Under the pieces are notes generated by a model, which was not told the DNA's origin, made no database searches, and saw only the letters and a program-made list of their open reading frames with translations. Below, one piece after another: positions 8,923 to 18,425 of a DNA stretch of 54,561 nucleotides (positions within the stretch are counted from its first letter, which is position 1; each line of letters starts with the position of its first letter). Position numbers and translations under genes: made by a program. Origin of the DNA: Actinokineospora spheciospongiae (lineage in GTDB: Bacteria; Actinomycetota; Actinomycetes; Mycobacteriales; Pseudonocardiaceae); the NCBI RefSeq assembly GCF_000564855.1, contig NZ_AYXG01000056.1:1-54561 (forward strand), read 5' to 3'.

Positions 8923-10671
8923 CTACCAGGAGCGCAGGGTGGCGATGCGCTCTTCCAGTTGCTCCACGGTGGCCATCGCGGTGGGCGGGCCGCCGCAGGT
9001 GCGGCGCAGCTCGCCGTGGATCATGCCGTGCGGCTTGCCGGTGCGGTGGTGGGCCATGCCGACCAGGGCGTTGAGCTCCTTGCGCAGCGTCGCCAGGCGT
9101 TCCTGCACCGACTGCGGGCGGGCGACCGGGACCTCCCTGGGCTTGGCCGCCTCCTCCGCCGCCCTGCGCGAGCGGGCCTGGAGCTGGTCGTCCTGGCGCT
9201 GCTTGAGCAGGGCGCGGACCTGGTCGGGTTCGAGCAGGCCGGGCAGGCCGAGGTACTCCTGCTCCTCGTCGGAGCCGGAGAACGCCGAGGTGCCGAACGA
9301 GGAGCCGTCGAAGATGACCTGGTCCAGCTCCGCCGAGGCGCCCAGGGACGTGAACGCCTTCTCCTCCTCGCCCGGTTCGTCCTTGGTGCGGTTGGCGTCG
9401 GCGAGCAGGCCGTCGGCCCAGCCCTCCTCCTCCCGGTGCGGCTTGCCCAGGACGTGGTCGCGCTCGGCCTCCAGCTCGCTGGCCAGGTCGAGCAGCACCG
9501 GCACCGACGGCAGGAAGATGCTCGCGGTCTCCCCCGGGCGCCGGGCGCGCACGTAGCGGCCGATGGCCTGGGCGAAGAACAGCGGCGTCGAGGCGCTGGT
9601 GGCGTAGACGCCCACGGCCAGCCGGGGCACGTCGACGCCCTCGCTGACCATCCGGACCGCGACCAGCCAGCGGGCGGTGCCGTCGGAGAACTCCTGGATG
9701 CGGCCCGACGCCTTCGGGTCGTCGGAGAGCACCAGGGCCGGTTCCTCGCCGGTCATGGTGTGCAGGATCTTGGCGTAGGCCTTGGCGGTGACGTGGTCGG
9801 AGGCGATGACCAGCCCGCCAGCGTCCGGGATGCCGCCCTCGCGCAACTGGGTCAGCCGCACGTTCGCCGCGCCCAGCACCGACGGAATCCACTCCCCCGA
9901 CGGGTCCAGCGCCGTGCGCCAGGCCCGGGCGGTCTGCTCGGCGGTCAGCGGCTCGCCGAGGCGGGCGGAGAACTCCTCGCCCGCGCTGGTGCGCCAGCTC
10001 GCCTCGCCGGAGTAGGCCAGGAAGATCACCGGCCGGACCACGCCGTCGCGCAGCGCGTCGGAGTAGCCGTAGGTGTGGTCGGCCTTGGAGCGCTGGAAGC
10101 CCGCGCCGTCCGGCTCGTACTGGATGAACGGGATCGGCGAGTCGTCGGAGCGGAACGGGGTCCCGGTCAGCGCCAGCCGCCTGGTCGCCGGGGTGAACGC
10201 CTCGCGGACCGCGTCGCCCCAGCTCTTGGCGTCGCCGCCGTGGTGGATCTCGTCGAGGACCACCAGCGTCTTGCGCTGCTCGGTGCGCACCCGGTGCAGC
10301 GCGGGGTGCGCGGCGACCTGCGCGTAGGTGACCGCGACGCCCAGGTAGTCGCTGGAGGTCTGGCCCATCGAGTTGGTGAAGTTCGGGTCGATCGGGATGC
10401 CCGCCGCCGCGGCCGAGGCCGCCCACTGGTGCTTGAGGTGCTCGGTCGGGGCGACGACGGTGATCCGCTCGACCGTGCGGTCGGCGAGCAGCTCGGCGGC
10501 GACCCGCAGCCCGAAGACCGTCTTGCCCGCGCCCGGCGTCGCCACCGCGAGGAAGTCCTTGGGCCTGCGGGTGAGGTACATCGTCAGCGCGCGGCGCTGC
10601 CAGGCCCGCAGCGGTCGGGCGGGCGGGGTCCGCTGTTCCTGGGTGTCCGGTTCAACCTCGGCCCGGGTCAC
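8923..10671 (-). CDS. DEAD/DEAH-box superfamily 2 helicase
   Basis: 582 residues from the GTG at 10671, which follows AAGGAG at a slightly long spacing; an in-frame ATG at 10722 would add 17 residues. Motif I ATPGAGKT is at 44-51, motif II DEIH at 140-143, motif III LTGTPF follows, then a second RecA domain with VRMVSEGVDVP and QAIGRYVRARR (motifs V-VI). The domain order is that of Rad25/type III restriction-subunit-like helicases, but no nuclease or modification partner is adjacent. The C-terminal ~150 residues are charged, predicted helical and low in motifs. It is probably a DNA repair or nucleic-acid remodelling helicase; the exact role is unknown. Confidence 0.85.
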   Translation of the reverse strand: MTRAEVEPDTQEQRTPPARPLRAWQRRALTMYLTRRPKDFLAVATPGAGKTVFGLRVAAELLADRTVERITVVAPTEHLKHQWAASAAAAGIPIDPNFTNSMGQTSSDYLGVAVTYAQVAAHPALHRVRTEQRKTLVVLDEIHHGGDAKSWGDAVREAFTPATRRLALTGTPFRSDDSPIPFIQYEPDGAGFQRSKADHTYGYSDALRDGVVRPVIFLAYSGEASWRTSAGEEFSARLGEPLTAEQTARAWRTALDPSGEWIPSVLGAANVRLTQLREGGIPDAGGLVIASDHVTAKAYAKILHTMTGEEPALVLSDDPKASGRIQEFSDGTARWLVAVRMVSEGVDVPRLAVGVYATSASTPLFFAQAIGRYVRARRPGETASIFLPSVPVLLDLASELEAERDHVLGKPHREEEGWADGLLADANRTKDEPGEEEKAFTSLGASAELDQVIFDGSSFGTSAFSGSDEEQEYLGLPGLLEPDQVRALLKQRQDDQLQARSRRAAEEAAKPREVPVARPQSVQERLATLRKELNALVGMAHHRTGKPHGMIHGELRRTCGGPPTAMATVEQLEERIATLRSW

Positions 10672-10883
10672 GGGATGCCCCAGCTCCTTCCAGCCACTCG
10701 GCGCACATGCGAACGCCCTCAATCGGCTCGCGCCGGGCGGCGGTGCGCGGCGGTCGGTCCCGGTGTGAGGGCGTCCGTGAGACTACCCGGCCCCCGTCGG
10801 TGATCGCCGCCTGACGCGACACGCGGGTAACGATCGCCCGGGCCGTGCGGCCGGATCACCACTGATGAGCCATGCTGGGCGCG

Positions 10884-12038
10884 ATGAACCCGCTGTCCGG
10901 ACACCCGACCGGCCGCGACGGCGCGCCCCAGCGGCGCCGGGGACCGTGGCGGCTGGTCAAGCGCACCCTGGGCAAGGCGTGGGGCGGGAACATCTTCTCC
11001 GAGGCGGCGGAGTCGGCGTTCTGGCAGGTCCTGTCGCTGCCGCCGCTGCTGCTGGGACTGCTGGGCAGCCTCGGTTACGTGGCGGAGTGGTTCGGCCGCG
11101 ACGTCATCCAATCGGTGCAGGCCAGCATCATCGACATCTCCCGCACCGCGTTCAGCGGCAACGTGGTGACGCAGATCATCGAGCCCACGGTCAACGACAT
11201 CCTCACCGTCGGGCGCGGCGAGATCGTCTCGATCGGCTTCCTCATCTCGCTGTGGGCGGGCTCGTCGGCGATGTCGTCGTTCGTCGACGCGATCACCGTG
11301 GCGCACGACCAGTACGGGGTGCGCAACGAGGTGTGGCAGCGGATCTTCTCGCTGCTGATCTACATGGCCAGCCTGGTGCTGCTGATCGTGGGGCTGCCGG
11401 TGCTGGCGCTGGGACCGGACCTGTTGCCGAACCTGTTCCCGGTGTCCTGGCGGCCGACGATCGTCGCTTACCTGTCGTTCACCTACTACCCGGCGATCGG
11501 GCTGCTGATCGTGCTGGCGCTGGCCACGCTCTACAAGCTGGCCCTGCCGCGGAAGCTGCCCTGGCACCGCGGGGTCCCCGGCGCGCTGCTGGCGATGGTG
11601 TTCTTCATCTTCTCCAGCATCGGCCTGCGGTTCTACATCGGCGCCATCACCTCCACCGGCTACACCTACGGCGCGCTGGCCACCCCGATCGCGTTCCTGC
11701 TGTTCGCCTACTTCATCGGGCTCGCGGTGGTGATCGGCGCCTACTTCAACTCCGCCATCCAGGAGCTGTGGCCCGCGCGGATGACCCGGCGGGAGCGGCG
11801 GCGCTGGCAGCGGCTGGAACTGGAGCGGGCCGCCGGGCAGATCCACTCCGAGGAGAGCGCCCGGGCCTGGCACGACGAGGACCCGGACGCCCCGGCCGGG
11901 AACGGCACCCGGGGACCCGACTCAGTGGACGGGTCGGCCCAACCTCCCGCCGGCACTGTGGACGGACCGGAACCCTTGGGCACCAAGGAGAACGGGTTGC
12001 GCCGGGCGTCGCCCACCCGGGGTGAGCCCTCTCCCTGA
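10884..12038 (+). CDS. YihY/BrkB-family membrane protein
   Basis: 384 residues from the ATG at 10884. A CATGCT hexamer exactly 7 nt upstream suggests a leaderless mRNA; another ATG at 10872 lies inside that hexamer. About six hydrophobic segments (first near 30-55, last near 265-290) and the conserved start FWQVLSLPPLLLGLLGSLGY and ALATPIAFLLFAYF identify the YihY/BrkB family (old name RNase BN, since disproved). The C-terminal ~90 residues are charged and cytoplasmic. A YihY gene also lies between sigA and sigB in M. tuberculosis. Function is unknown. Confidence 0.85.
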   Translation: MNPLSGHPTGRDGAPQRRRGPWRLVKRTLGKAWGGNIFSEAAESAFWQVLSLPPLLLGLLGSLGYVAEWFGRDVIQSVQASIIDISRTAFSGNVVTQIIEPTVNDILTVGRGEIVSIGFLISLWAGSSAMSSFVDAITVAHDQYGVRNEVWQRIFSLLIYMASLVLLIVGLPVLALGPDLLPNLFPVSWRPTIVAYLSFTYYPAIGLLIVLALATLYKLALPRKLPWHRGVPGALLAMVFFIFSSIGLRFYIGAITSTGYTYGALATPIAFLLFAYFIGLAVVIGAYFNSAIQELWPARMTRRERRRWQRLELERAAGQIHSEESARAWHDEDPDAPAGNGTRGPDSVDGSAQPPAGTVDGPEPLGTKENGLRRASPTRGEPSP

Positions 12039-12158
12039 CGGAGTTCCCGGTGGACCGGAACGGCTCTCAGGTTCGGTGTGCCAGGCTGACGCCACCCCGC
12101 GCGGGCAGCGGTGCCACCGGGGTTTCACCGGGGTCACACCGAGGGGACACACACAGCC

Positions 12159-15100
12159 ATGTCCGTGCTGGCAAGACTGAGCCTGAGCAACCGGGGACTG
12201 GTGGGGTTGCTCAGCCTGCTGGTCATCGGGTTCGGCGTCATCGCCCTGCCGTCGCTGCGCCAACAGCTCTTCCCGTCCATCCAACTGCCCGCCGCGGTGG
12301 TCGTCGCGCCCTACCCGGGTGCCTCGCCCGACGTGGTCGACAGCGAGATCGCCGAGCCGATCGCGGCGGCGGCCCGGGGCATCCCCGGCGTCGAGCAGGT
12401 CACCACCCGCTCCGCCGAGGGCTCGGCGACGGTGCAGGTGCAGTTCGTCTACGGCACCGACCTGGACAACGGGGTCGCGCAGATCCAGCAGGCGGTCAAC
12501 CGGCTGCGCCCGCAGCTTCCGCAGGACGTGGAGCCGACCGTCGCGCAGGGCAGCACCGACGACATCCCGGTCGTCACGCTGGCCGCCACGGTGGGCGCCG
12601 ACGAGGCCGCCACGGCGGCCCGGCTGCGCGCGGAGGTGCTGCCCGGCCTGGAGGAGATCCCCGGTGTGCGGGAGGTGTCGCTGACCGGCGCCCGGGAGCA
12701 GACGGTCACCGTGACCCTCGACTACGCGAGGCTGGCCGCGGCCGGGGTGGAGCCGACGGCGTTGACCGCCGCCCTCGCCGCCGCGGGCCGCTCGACGCCC
12801 GCTGGAACCCTCAGCGAGGGCGACAACACGCTGTCGGTGCAGGTGGGCGGCCCGCTGGGGTCGGTGGACGACCTGCGCGCGCTGACCATCCCCGGCCGCG
12901 CGGGCCCGGTGCGGTTGGCCGACATCGCCACCGTCGAGCAGGGCCTGGCCGCCCCGACCGCGATCACCCGCACCGACGGGCAGGCCACCCTCGGCGTGTC
13001 GATGACCATGACCGCCGACGGCAACGCGGTGGACATCTCCCAGGCCGTGCGCGGCAAGCTCGACGAGCTGGGCCGTTCGGCGGACACGAAGCTCACCGTC
13101 GTCTCCGACCAGGGGCCGCAGGTGCGGAAGGCGATCAGCGGCCTGACCACCGAGGGGCTGCTGGGGCTGCTGTTCGCGGTGGTGGTGATCCTGCTGTTCC
13201 TGCTGTCGCTGCGCTCGACGCTGGTGACGGCGGTGTCGATCCCGCTGTCGGTGCTGGTGGCGCTGCTGGCGCTGTGGATCGGCGACCTGTCGCTGAACCT
13301 GCTGACGCTGGGCGCGCTGACCATCGCCATCGGCCGGGTCGTCGACGACTCGATCGTGGTGCTGGAGAACATCAAGCGGCACCTGGGTTACGGCGAACCC
13401 AAGCAGCGGGCGGTGCTCGACGGCACCCGGGAGGTGGCGGGCGCGGTGACCGCGTCGACGCTGACCACGGTGGCGGTGTTCCTGCCGATCGCGTTCGTCG
13501 GCGGCATCGCCGGTGAGCTGTTCGGGCCGTTCTCGATCACCGTGACGGTGGCGCTGCTGGCCTCGCTGGTCGTGTCGCTGACGGTGGTGCCGGTGGTGGC
13601 GTACTGGTTCCTCAAGCCGCCCGCGGTCCCCGCCGACGCCGCCGCGGCCGAGGCCGCCCGCGAGGCCGCGATCGCCAAGGAGCGCAGGAGCCCGCTGCAA
13701 CGCGCCTACGTCCCGGTGCTGCGGTTCGCCACCCGCAAGCGCGGGACGACGGTGCTGGTGGCCGTGCTGATCTTCATCGGCACGGGGGTGCTGGCCGGTC
13801 AGTTGACGACCAACTTCCTCGACCAGTCCGGCAACACGGCCCTGCGGCTGACCCAGGAGCTGCCGCCCGGCGCGAGCCTGGCCGCCCGCGACGAGGCGGC
13901 GCGCAAGCTGGAGACCGTGCTCGGTGAGGCCGAGGAGGTCGAGACCTACCAGGTGACCGTCGGCGGCGACCAGCAGTTCGCGGCCTTCGGGCTCGGTGGC
14001 ACCGGGGCCACCTCGGCCAACGCCACCGTCCGCGAGGGCACCGACCTGACCGCGTTGCAGGACCGGCTGACCGAGCGGCTGGCGGACGTGCCCGGCAGCG
14101 GCACGGTCAAGTTCGGCGCGGCGGCGGCCGGGTTCGCCTCCGACACCGTGCAGGTCGTCGTCACCGCCCCGGACGCGGCGTCGCTCAAGACCGCCGCGGA
14201 CGCCGTGCAGCGGGTCGTCTCGGAGACCCCGGGGCTGGCCGAGGTCAGCAACGACCTCGCGGTCAGCGCGCCCCGGGTGCAGGTGCTCGTCGACCAGCGG
14301 GCCGCCGCGGCGCGCGGGCTGAGCACGCAGACCGTCGCCCAGTTCGCCACCCAGGCGCTGCGCGGCACCCCGGTCGCGGAGTTGGCGATCGGCGGCACCC
14401 GGCAGCAGGTCGTGCTGCGCACCGGGACCGCGCCCGGTGACGTCGACGCGCTGCGCGCCCTCCCGCTGCCCGGCGCGGGCGGCGTGGTCACCCTGGGCGA
14501 GGTGGCGCAGGTGTCCACAGTCGACGGTCCGACCCAGGTCCGGCGCACCGGGGGCGAGCGCAGCACCACCGTCTCGGCCAAGGCCACCGGCGCCGACCTG
14601 GGCGCGGTCACCGCCGACCTGACCGCCCGGCTGGACGCGACCACCCTCACCGGGGGCGCGGAGTACGAGATCGGTGGCGTCAGCGCCGACCAGGCCTCGA
14701 CGTTCCAGGACCTCGGGCTGGCCATGCTGGCGGCCATCGCGATCGTCTTCATGATCATGGTGGCCACGTTCCGCAGCCTGGTGCAGCCGCTGATCCTGCT
14801 GGTGTCCATCCCGTTCGCCGCCACCGGCGCGATCGGCCTGCTGCTGGCCACCGGCACCCCGCTCGGTCTGCCGTCGCTGATCGGGATGCTGATGCTGGTG
14901 GGCATCGTGGTCACCAACGCGATCGTGCTGATCGACCTGGTCAACCAGTACCGGGCCGACGGCATGTCCGTCGTGGACGCGGTCGTGGAGGGCGGTCGCC
15001 GCAGGCTGCGGCCCATCCTGATGACCGCCGCGGCGACCATCTTCGCCCTGGTCCCGATGGCGCTGGGCGTCACCGGGGAGGGCGGGTTCATCGGCAAGCC

Positions 15101-15275
15101 GCTGGCCATCGTGGTCATCGGCGGGCTGATCAGCTCGACCGTGCTGACCCTGGTCCTGGTGCCGACCCTCTACACGGTGGTCGAGAACCTCAAGGAGCGC
15201 AGGCGGGCGAAGAAGTCCCCGCCGCCGCAGGCCCCGGCCGAACCGTCGCCGGAGCCCGCCACCAGCTCCGCCTGA
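12159..15275 (+). CDS. RND-type efflux transporter (HAE1/AcrB family)
   Basis: 1038 residues, the full length expected for an RND pump. The first membrane segment (GLVGLLSLLVIGFGVIALPS) is followed by a large extracytoplasmic porter loop, membrane segments 2-6 with a short helix containing REVAGAVTASTLTTVAVFLP, a second large loop, and segments 8-12 (LMLVGIVVTNAIVLIDLVNQ, RPILMTAAATIFALVPMALG). The ATG at 12159 has GAGGGGAC about 10 nt upstream. No membrane-fusion protein or outer-membrane partner is adjacent, as is usual for Gram-positive RND pumps. It is a proton-driven exporter by homology; the substrate is unknown. Confidence 0.88.
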   Translation: MSVLARLSLSNRGLVGLLSLLVIGFGVIALPSLRQQLFPSIQLPAAVVVAPYPGASPDVVDSEIAEPIAAAARGIPGVEQVTTRSAEGSATVQVQFVYGTDLDNGVAQIQQAVNRLRPQLPQDVEPTVAQGSTDDIPVVTLAATVGADEAATAARLRAEVLPGLEEIPGVREVSLTGAREQTVTVTLDYARLAAAGVEPTALTAALAAAGRSTPAGTLSEGDNTLSVQVGGPLGSVDDLRALTIPGRAGPVRLADIATVEQGLAAPTAITRTDGQATLGVSMTMTADGNAVDISQAVRGKLDELGRSADTKLTVVSDQGPQVRKAISGLTTEGLLGLLFAVVVILLFLLSLRSTLVTAVSIPLSVLVALLALWIGDLSLNLLTLGALTIAIGRVVDDSIVVLENIKRHLGYGEPKQRAVLDGTREVAGAVTASTLTTVAVFLPIAFVGGIAGELFGPFSITVTVALLASLVVSLTVVPVVAYWFLKPPAVPADAAAAEAAREAAIAKERRSPLQRAYVPVLRFATRKRGTTVLVAVLIFIGTGVLAGQLTTNFLDQSGNTALRLTQELPPGASLAARDEAARKLETVLGEAEEVETYQVTVGGDQQFAAFGLGGTGATSANATVREGTDLTALQDRLTERLADVPGSGTVKFGAAAAGFASDTVQVVVTAPDAASLKTAADAVQRVVSETPGLAEVSNDLAVSAPRVQVLVDQRAAAARGLSTQTVAQFATQALRGTPVAELAIGGTRQQVVLRTGTAPGDVDALRALPLPGAGGVVTLGEVAQVSTVDGPTQVRRTGGERSTTVSAKATGADLGAVTADLTARLDATTLTGGAEYEIGGVSADQASTFQDLGLAMLAAIAIVFMIMVATFRSLVQPLILLVSIPFAATGAIGLLLATGTPLGLPSLIGMLMLVGIVVTNAIVLIDLVNQYRADGMSVVDAVVEGGRRRLRPILMTAAATIFALVPMALGVTGEGGFIGKPLAIVVIGGLISSTVLTLVLVPTLYTVVENLKERRRAKKSPPPQAPAEPSPEPATSSA

Positions 15276-15282
15276 CCCCCGG

Positions 15283-15318
15283 ACGGCGAAGGGCCCCGCG
15301 CGCGGGGCCCTTCGCCGT
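15283..15318. terminator. 36-bp perfect palindromic terminator
   Basis: Two exact 18-nt arms meet at 15300/15301, starting 7 nt after the RND pump stop and lying between it and the convergent DUF3039 gene. It probably terminates both transcripts. Confidence 0.85.
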
Positions 15319-15371
15319 TCCTGCGGCCTTCCCACTCCAGGCGCAGCGGCCGCGGGAGGGGCGAACGCCGC

Positions 15372-15614
15372 TCAGTCCTTCATCTGCTCGTAGATCTTCT
15401 TGCAGTCGGGGCAGACCGGGGAACCGGGCTTGGGGCTCTTGGTCACCGGGAAGACCTCGCCGCACAGGGCCACGACCATGTTGCCCATGACCGCGCTCTC
15501 GGCGATCTTGTTCTTGCGGACGTAGTGGAACATCTTCGGCGTGTCGTCGCCGGTGGTCTCGGTGCCCTCCGGGCGGGTGTCGACCTCGGGGCGGGTCTGG
15601 GTGGGTGCGCTCAT
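15372..15614 (-). CDS. DUF3039 small zinc-binding protein
   Basis: 80 residues. His30, Cys51, Cys68 and Cys71 are spaced like a zinc site (HYVRKNKIAESAVMGN, ALCGEVF, CPDCKKI), matching the small actinobacterial DUF3039 family. The ATG at 15614 follows GGAG at proper spacing. Residues 1-25 are disordered and Pro/Thr-rich. It is divergent from the Spo0M-like gene, with only 68 bp between start codons. No function is known. Confidence 0.85.
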   Translation of the reverse strand: MSAPTQTRPEVDTRPEGTETTGDDTPKMFHYVRKNKIAESAVMGNMVVALCGEVFPVTKSPKPGSPVCPDCKKIYEQMKD

Positions 15615-15682
15615 GGCTCCATGATGCAACACCGCGCCGAAAACCCGCTCGGGCGGTGGCGTCGTGCGGCAGGATGCCGGGC

Positions 15683-16480
15683 ATGTTCCAGAAGGTGCTG
15701 GCCGGTTTCGGCTCCGGCGGGGCGAAGGTCGACGCCCGCCTCCTCGACCGCGCCGTCCGACCGGGCGGCGTCCTGCACGGCGAGGTGCTGCTCCTCGGCG
15801 GGCAGGTCGACCAGGAGGTCGACGCGCTCGGCGTCACCCTGCTGACCAGGGTGGAGACCGGCGACGACGGCGAGACCGCCGACCTGCCGGTGCAGACCGT
15901 GCGGCTGGCAGGCCACGAGGTGGTCCGGGCGGGCGCTCGGCTGCGGGTGCCGTTCGAGGTGCACCTGCCCTGGGAGACGCCGGTGACCACGGTGTTCGGC
16001 AAGCACCTGACCGGCATGGCGGTGGGCCTGCAGACCAACCTCGACCTGGCGGGCGCGGTGGTGGACCCGCAGGACGTGGACGCGGTGGCGGTCGAGCCGC
16101 TGCCCGCCCAGCACCGGGTCCTGGACGCGATGAGCAGGCTCGGCTTCACCTTCCGCGAGGCGGGCATGGAGCGCGACCGGCTCGACGGCGTCGACCAGCA
16201 GCTCCCGTTCTTCCAGGAGATCGTCTTCGGCCCCTCCCCCGCGTTCGAGCGCGTCTTCGACCGGGTGGTGGTGACGTTCCTGGCCCGGCCCGCCGACGTG
16301 CGGGTGGTGCTGGAGGTGACCAAGCGGGTGCGGGTGGCCAGGGGCGGTGGCCTGGGCAACCGCGGGCAGGCGTTCCTCGGCTCGTTCACCGTGGCCCACA
16401 CCGCGGTCGGGGCGAACTGGGAGCAGCAACTGGAGGGCTGGTTGCGGCAGGTCGCGGCCCCGCGCGGCATCTTCGACTGA
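15683..16480 (+). CDS. Spo0M-like sporulation-control family protein
   Basis: 265 residues starting MFQKVLAGFGSGGAKVDA, characteristic of Spo0M, an arrestin-like beta-sandwich protein that affects sporulation entry in Bacillus. Conserved blocks include GEVLLLGGQVDQEVDAL, LPWETPVT and the C-terminal ARGGGLGNRGQAFLGSF. The ATG at 15683 lacks a good Shine-Dalgarno but has CAGGAT 7 nt upstream, so it may be leaderless. Its role in actinomycetes is not established. The neighbour psuG follows in the same direction after 55 bp. Confidence 0.85.
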   Translation: MFQKVLAGFGSGGAKVDARLLDRAVRPGGVLHGEVLLLGGQVDQEVDALGVTLLTRVETGDDGETADLPVQTVRLAGHEVVRAGARLRVPFEVHLPWETPVTTVFGKHLTGMAVGLQTNLDLAGAVVDPQDVDAVAVEPLPAQHRVLDAMSRLGFTFREAGMERDRLDGVDQQLPFFQEIVFGPSPAFERVFDRVVVTFLARPADVRVVLEVTKRVRVARGGGLGNRGQAFLGSFTVAHTAVGANWEQQLEGWLRQVAAPRGIFD

Positions 16481-16535
16481 GCCCCGGCCGACCCCGGGCG
16501 CGCGGGCGGGCCCCGGCTGACGCATGATGCCCGGC

Positions 16536-17471
16536 GTGAGTGGAACCGAGCACCTGGTCCTGGCCGAAGAGGTCGCCGACGCGCTGGCCGAGGGTCGCGG
16601 CGTCGTCGCGCTGGAGAGCACCCTGCTGGCGCACGGGCTGCCCGCGTCGGTGAGCCTGGACGTCGGCAGGCGCCTGGAGGACGTGGTCCGGGCGGCCGGG
16701 GCGGTCCCGGCGACCATCGCCCTGCTCGACGGCCGGGCCAGGGTCGGCCTCGACGACGGGCGGTTGCAGCGGCTGTGCGCCGACGACTCCGGCCTGCGCA
16801 AGCTCTCCCGCCGCGACCTGGGCCCGGCGCTGGCCCTGGGTCGCGACGGGGCGACCACGGTGGCCGCGACCGCGACCCTGGCCGCCCAGGCGGGCATCGG
16901 CGTGTTCGCCACCGGCGGCCTCGGCGGCGTGCACCTGACCGTGCCGCGCGGCGCGGCGGCCTGGGACGTCTCCGCCGACCTCGACGTGCTGTCGGCGACC
17001 CCGGTGACCGTGGTGTGCTCCGGGGTGAAGTCGGTCCTCGACATCGCCGCGACGGTGGAGGTGCTGGAGACCCGGTCGATCCCGGTCCTGGGCTACCGCA
17101 CGGACTCCTTCCCCAGCTTCTACCTGCGGGTGTCCGCCTTCGAGGTGCCCTGGCGGGTGGATGACCCGGCGCAGGCCGCCGCCGTGATCGCCGCGCACCG
17201 CGACCACGTGCCCGGCGGCGCCGGGGTGCTGCTGGTGAACCCGATCCCGGCGGAGCACGAGCTGGACCGGGAGCTGCACGACCGGCTGCTGCTGGAGGGC
17301 ATGGACCTGCTGCGCGAGCGCGACGTCCGCGGCAAGGACGTCACCCCGGTGCTGCTCGACCACTTCCACCGCGGCAGCGGCGGCGCCAGCCTCACCGCCA
17401 ACATCGAACTGGTCGCCGACAACACCAGGGTGGCCGCCGAGGTCGCCGTGGAGCTGGCTCGGCCCCGGTAG
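16536..17471 (+). CDS. psuG: Pseudouridine-5'-phosphate glycosidase
   Basis: Cleaves the C-glycosidic bond of pseudouridine 5'-phosphate to uracil and ribose 5-phosphate. The family motifs ALESTLLAHGLP, KLSRRDL, GVFATGGLGGVH, VVCSGVKSVLD and the C-terminal TANIELVADNT are all present. The GTG at 16536 gives 311 residues; CATGAT lies exactly 7 nt upstream (leaderless pattern), though ATGs at 16524 and 16527 are alternatives. The partner kinase usually sits next to psuG; here the nearest PfkB kinase is at 20136-21026, beyond a convergent ABC operon. The stop is 3 bp from the convergent ABC ATPase stop. Confidence 0.87.
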   Translation: MSGTEHLVLAEEVADALAEGRGVVALESTLLAHGLPASVSLDVGRRLEDVVRAAGAVPATIALLDGRARVGLDDGRLQRLCADDSGLRKLSRRDLGPALALGRDGATTVAATATLAAQAGIGVFATGGLGGVHLTVPRGAAAWDVSADLDVLSATPVTVVCSGVKSVLDIAATVEVLETRSIPVLGYRTDSFPSFYLRVSAFEVPWRVDDPAQAAAVIAAHRDHVPGGAGVLLVNPIPAEHELDRELHDRLLLEGMDLLRERDVRGKDVTPVLLDHFHRGSGGASLTANIELVADNTRVAAEVAVELARPR

Positions 17472-17474
17472 GGC

Positions 17475-18425
17475 TCAGCCCCGGTAGATCCGCGCCACGA
17501 CGTCCTCGATGTCGGGTTCCTGCACGGACAGGTCGCGCAGCGGCACGATCCGGGCGAGCGCGGCGACCACCTCGCCCGCCGCCCGGCCGTCGAGGGTCAG
17601 CGTGACCCGGGTGCCGTCGGCCTCCACCGCCGTCACCGCGGCGCCCGGCACGGTCTGCCCGGCGGGCCAGGGCGCGTCGAGGTCGGCGACGATCGTGCGG
17701 CGGGAGCCGTGGCGGGTGTGCAGGGCGTCGAGGGTGCCGTCGTGCACGACCCGGCCGTGGTCGATCACCACCAGCCGCTCGCACAGCTTCTCGATGTCGG
17801 CGAGGTCGTGCGTGGTCAGCACGACGGTGGTGTCGCCGCGGCGGTCCAGCTCGGCCAGGAACCCGCGGACGGCCTGCTTGCTCAGCACGTCGAGGCCGAT
17901 GGTCGGCTCGTCGAGGAACAGCACCTCCGGGCCGTGCAGCAGCGCCGCGGTCAGCTCCCCGCGCATCCGCTGCCCGAGGGAGAGCTGGCGCACCGGGGTG
18001 CGGGTGAACCCGTCGAGGTCGAGCAGGTCCGAGCAGGTGCGCAGCCGGGCGGCGTGCTCGGCGGCGGGCACCCGGTAGATGTGGCGCAGCAGCTCGAAGG
18101 ACTCCCCCAGCGGCAGGTCCCACCAGAGCTGCGACCGCTGCCCGAAGACCACCCCGATCCGGCGGGCCAGCGTCGTGCGGTCGGCCACCGGGTCCAGCCC
18201 GCACACCCGCACGCGCCCGGCACTGGGGGTCAGCACACCGGTGAGCACCTTGAGCGTGGTCGACTTCCCCGCGCCGTTGGGCCCGATGTAGCCGATCAGC
18301 TCACCGCGCCCGACGACCAGGTCCACTCCGTCCACCGCGGACACGACGGTGCGCTCGCGGCGCAGCCGCCCCACCTTCGTGGTGACGGTGAAGTCCTTGC
18401 GCAGACCGGAAACCTCGATGATCAC
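17475..18425 (-). CDS. ABC-2 type exporter ATP-binding protein
   Basis: 316 residues. Walker A is GPNGAGKST, the signature is the degenerate LSLGQRM instead of LSGGQ, Walker B is VLFLDEP and the switch region TTHDLADIE. This layout and the ~80-residue C-terminal domain match the drug/polysaccharide-export type ATPases paired with DUF990-like permeases. The GTG at 18425 overlaps the upstream permease stop by 4 bp (GTGA), so translation is coupled. It energises the two permeases at 18422-19222 and 19215-20012. Cargo is unknown. Confidence 0.88.
   Translation of the reverse strand: MIIEVSGLRKDFTVTTKVGRLRRERTVVSAVDGVDLVVGRGELIGYIGPNGAGKSTTLKVLTGVLTPSAGRVRVCGLDPVADRTTLARRIGVVFGQRSQLWWDLPLGESFELLRHIYRVPAAEHAARLRTCSDLLDLDGFTRTPVRQLSLGQRMRGELTAALLHGPEVLFLDEPTIGLDVLSKQAVRGFLAELDRRGDTTVVLTTHDLADIEKLCERLVVIDHGRVVHDGTLDALHTRHGSRRTIVADLDAPWPAGQTVPGAAVTAVEADGTRVTLTLDGRAAGEVVAALARIVPLRDLSVQEPDIEDVVARIYRG

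Noticed and set aside
8923-10671. Helicase as part of a restriction-modification or BREX/DISARM-type defence system
   Set aside because: No methyltransferase, nuclease or other defence gene is adjacent; neighbours are a sugar importer and a YihY protein.
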